From the NCBI RefSeq assembly GCF_042429235.1, contig NZ_JBHMBA010000008.1: a DNA stretch of 64,000 nucleotides, one strand, 5' to 3'. The notes beneath the pieces were generated by a model. The model saw only the letters and a list, made by a program, of their open reading frames with translations. It was not told where the DNA came from and searched no databases. This stretch comes from Arthrobacter_B citreus (lineage in GTDB: Bacteria > Actinomycetota > Actinomycetes > Actinomycetales > Micrococcaceae). Shown piece after piece: positions 63,271 to 64,000 of this stretch. The translations under genes and the position numbers were made by a program. Every line of letters starts with the position of its first letter. Position 1 is the first letter of the stretch.

Positions 63271-64000
63271 TTGACGTTGCCTCTCAGCAGCAGGATAAGG
63301 AAGACGATGCCGCCGACAAATTCGATGACGATGCTCAGTGCGGTGTCGAACGCGAAGATCCGTTCCAGGACCAGCTGGCCGCCCACCAGGGCAATGATTC
63401 CGAGCAGGACGGCGATGGGCAGCACCGCGGTGTGCCGGAAGTGCGAGCACAGCTGGTAGGCCAGCGAAGCGACCAGCAGGCCGAAGAAGGTTACGGGTCC
63501 CACCAGGGCCGTGGACACCGCCACCAGGACGGAGCAGATGATCAGCGTGGAGGTCACGGCTTTGCGGTGGTCCACGCCAAGGTTGACGGCCATGTCCCGG
63601 CCCAGCGCCAGCACGTCAAAGGACCGGCGCATGCGCCAGGCCAGGACGCTGACCAGGGCGACCGCGGCCGCGGAGTAACCCAGCAGGGCGCCGTCCACGT
63701 TGTTGAAGGACGCGAAGAACAGATCCTGCAGGATGATGAACTCGCTGGGATCGATCAGGCGCTGGAGCAGGGAGGAGAAGCCGCGGAACATGGTTCCGAA
63801 GACAATTCCCACCAGCAGCATCAGGTGCAGGGACTTGCCGCCGCCGGTGAAGAGCCAGCGGTAGAGCAGGAAGGAAAAGCCGACCATGAGCACGAGCTCG
63901 ATGACGAACAGCAGCGGCTCGGACATGGTCAGGACCGCCTGCCCGCCGATCACGAAAACAAGCGCCGTCTGCAGCAGGACGTACAGGGCGTCAAAGCCCA
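63267..64000 (-). CDS. iron-siderophore ABC transporter, FecCD-type permease (5' end outside window)
   Basis: Membrane subunit of the same importer; about 244 codons are visible and the frame stays open to the end of the window (reading ...GFDALYVLLQTALVFV), so the start lies outside. The FecCD/BtuC family is indicated by LGRDMAVNLGVDHRKAV, the ATPase-contact loop with the family glycine, and by VGPVTFFGLLVASLAY. At least seven hydrophobic helices are visible. No periplasmic-binding component is in the window. Confidence 0.92.
   Translation of the reverse strand, partial: GFDALYVLLQTALVFVIGGQAVLTMSEPLLFVIELVLMVGFSFLLYRWLFTGGGKSLHLMLLVGIVFGTMFRGFSSLLQRLIDPSEFIILQDLFFASFNNVDGALLGYSAAAVALVSVLAWRMRRSFDVLALGRDMAVNLGVDHRKAVTSTLIICSVLVAVSTALVGPVTFFGLLVASLAYQLCSHFRHTAVLPIAVLLGIIALVGGQLVLERIFAFDTALSIVIEFVGGIVFLILLLRGNVK

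Overview
This 64 kb window comes from a high-GC Gram-positive bacterium, most likely Arthrobacter or a close relative in the Micrococcaceae. The evidence is the gene order, the charged coiled-coil insertion in RpoC, the low-complexity tails on S3, S5, L17 and L29, the glgX-treY-treZ trehalose operon, a DUF222/HNH gene, and many GTG/TTG starts. This is inference from families and layout; no database search was possible.

Positions 1-36,300 are the core information-processing region. It starts inside rpoB, exactly at the rifampicin-target segment, followed by rpoC and tandem hairpins, then rpsL-rpsG-fusA and tuf. A 4.6 kb gene for a very large membrane protein with an internal duplication, plus a 43-residue membrane ORF, lies between tuf and the S10 operon. 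The S10 operon runs rpsJ-rplC-rplD-rplW-rplB-rpsS-rplV-rpsC-rplP-rpmC-rpsQ. After a 359 bp gap comes rplN-rplX-rplE-rpsH-rplF-rplR-rpsE-rpmD-rplO (no rpsN), then a strong terminator, secY-adk-map, infA-rpmJ, rpsM, rpsK, rpoA-rplQ (no rpsD), truA, and rplM-rpsI.

Positions 35,600-41,900 supply precursors and cofactors: glmM and glmS for UDP-GlcNAc, coaA for coenzyme A, acpS for ACP activation, and nnr for NAD(P)HX repair. Positions 42,000-48,300 hold glgX-treY-treZ, three overlapping genes that turn glycogen into trehalose, followed by an aldo/keto reductase whose start codon lies inside a 14 bp inverted repeat. Positions 49,400-53,400 are an overlapping operon alr-tsaE-tsaB-rimI-tsaD, for D-alanine supply and the tRNA t6A modification.

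Positions 53,400-64,000 are more accessory: a DUF222/HNH gene broken at one ambiguous base, a YbdK-type carboxylate-amine ligase, an M20 carboxypeptidase beside an AbgT-type transporter (a likely folate-breakdown-product uptake pair), a shikimate-dehydrogenase-like gene, a SAM methyltransferase with a THUMP-like tail, a PatB/MalY-type C-S lyase, and the ATPase and partial permease of an iron-siderophore ABC importer.

I found no CRISPR array, tRNA, rRNA, insertion sequence or phage gene, and no clear new multi-gene system. The most unusual things are the duplicated membrane protein, the hairpin across the aldo/keto reductase start, a terminator-like hairpin inside the truA 5' end, a duplicated rpsI stop region with competing hairpins, and a recurring arrangement of a -10-like box 6-7 nt before the start codon that suggests leaderless mRNAs.
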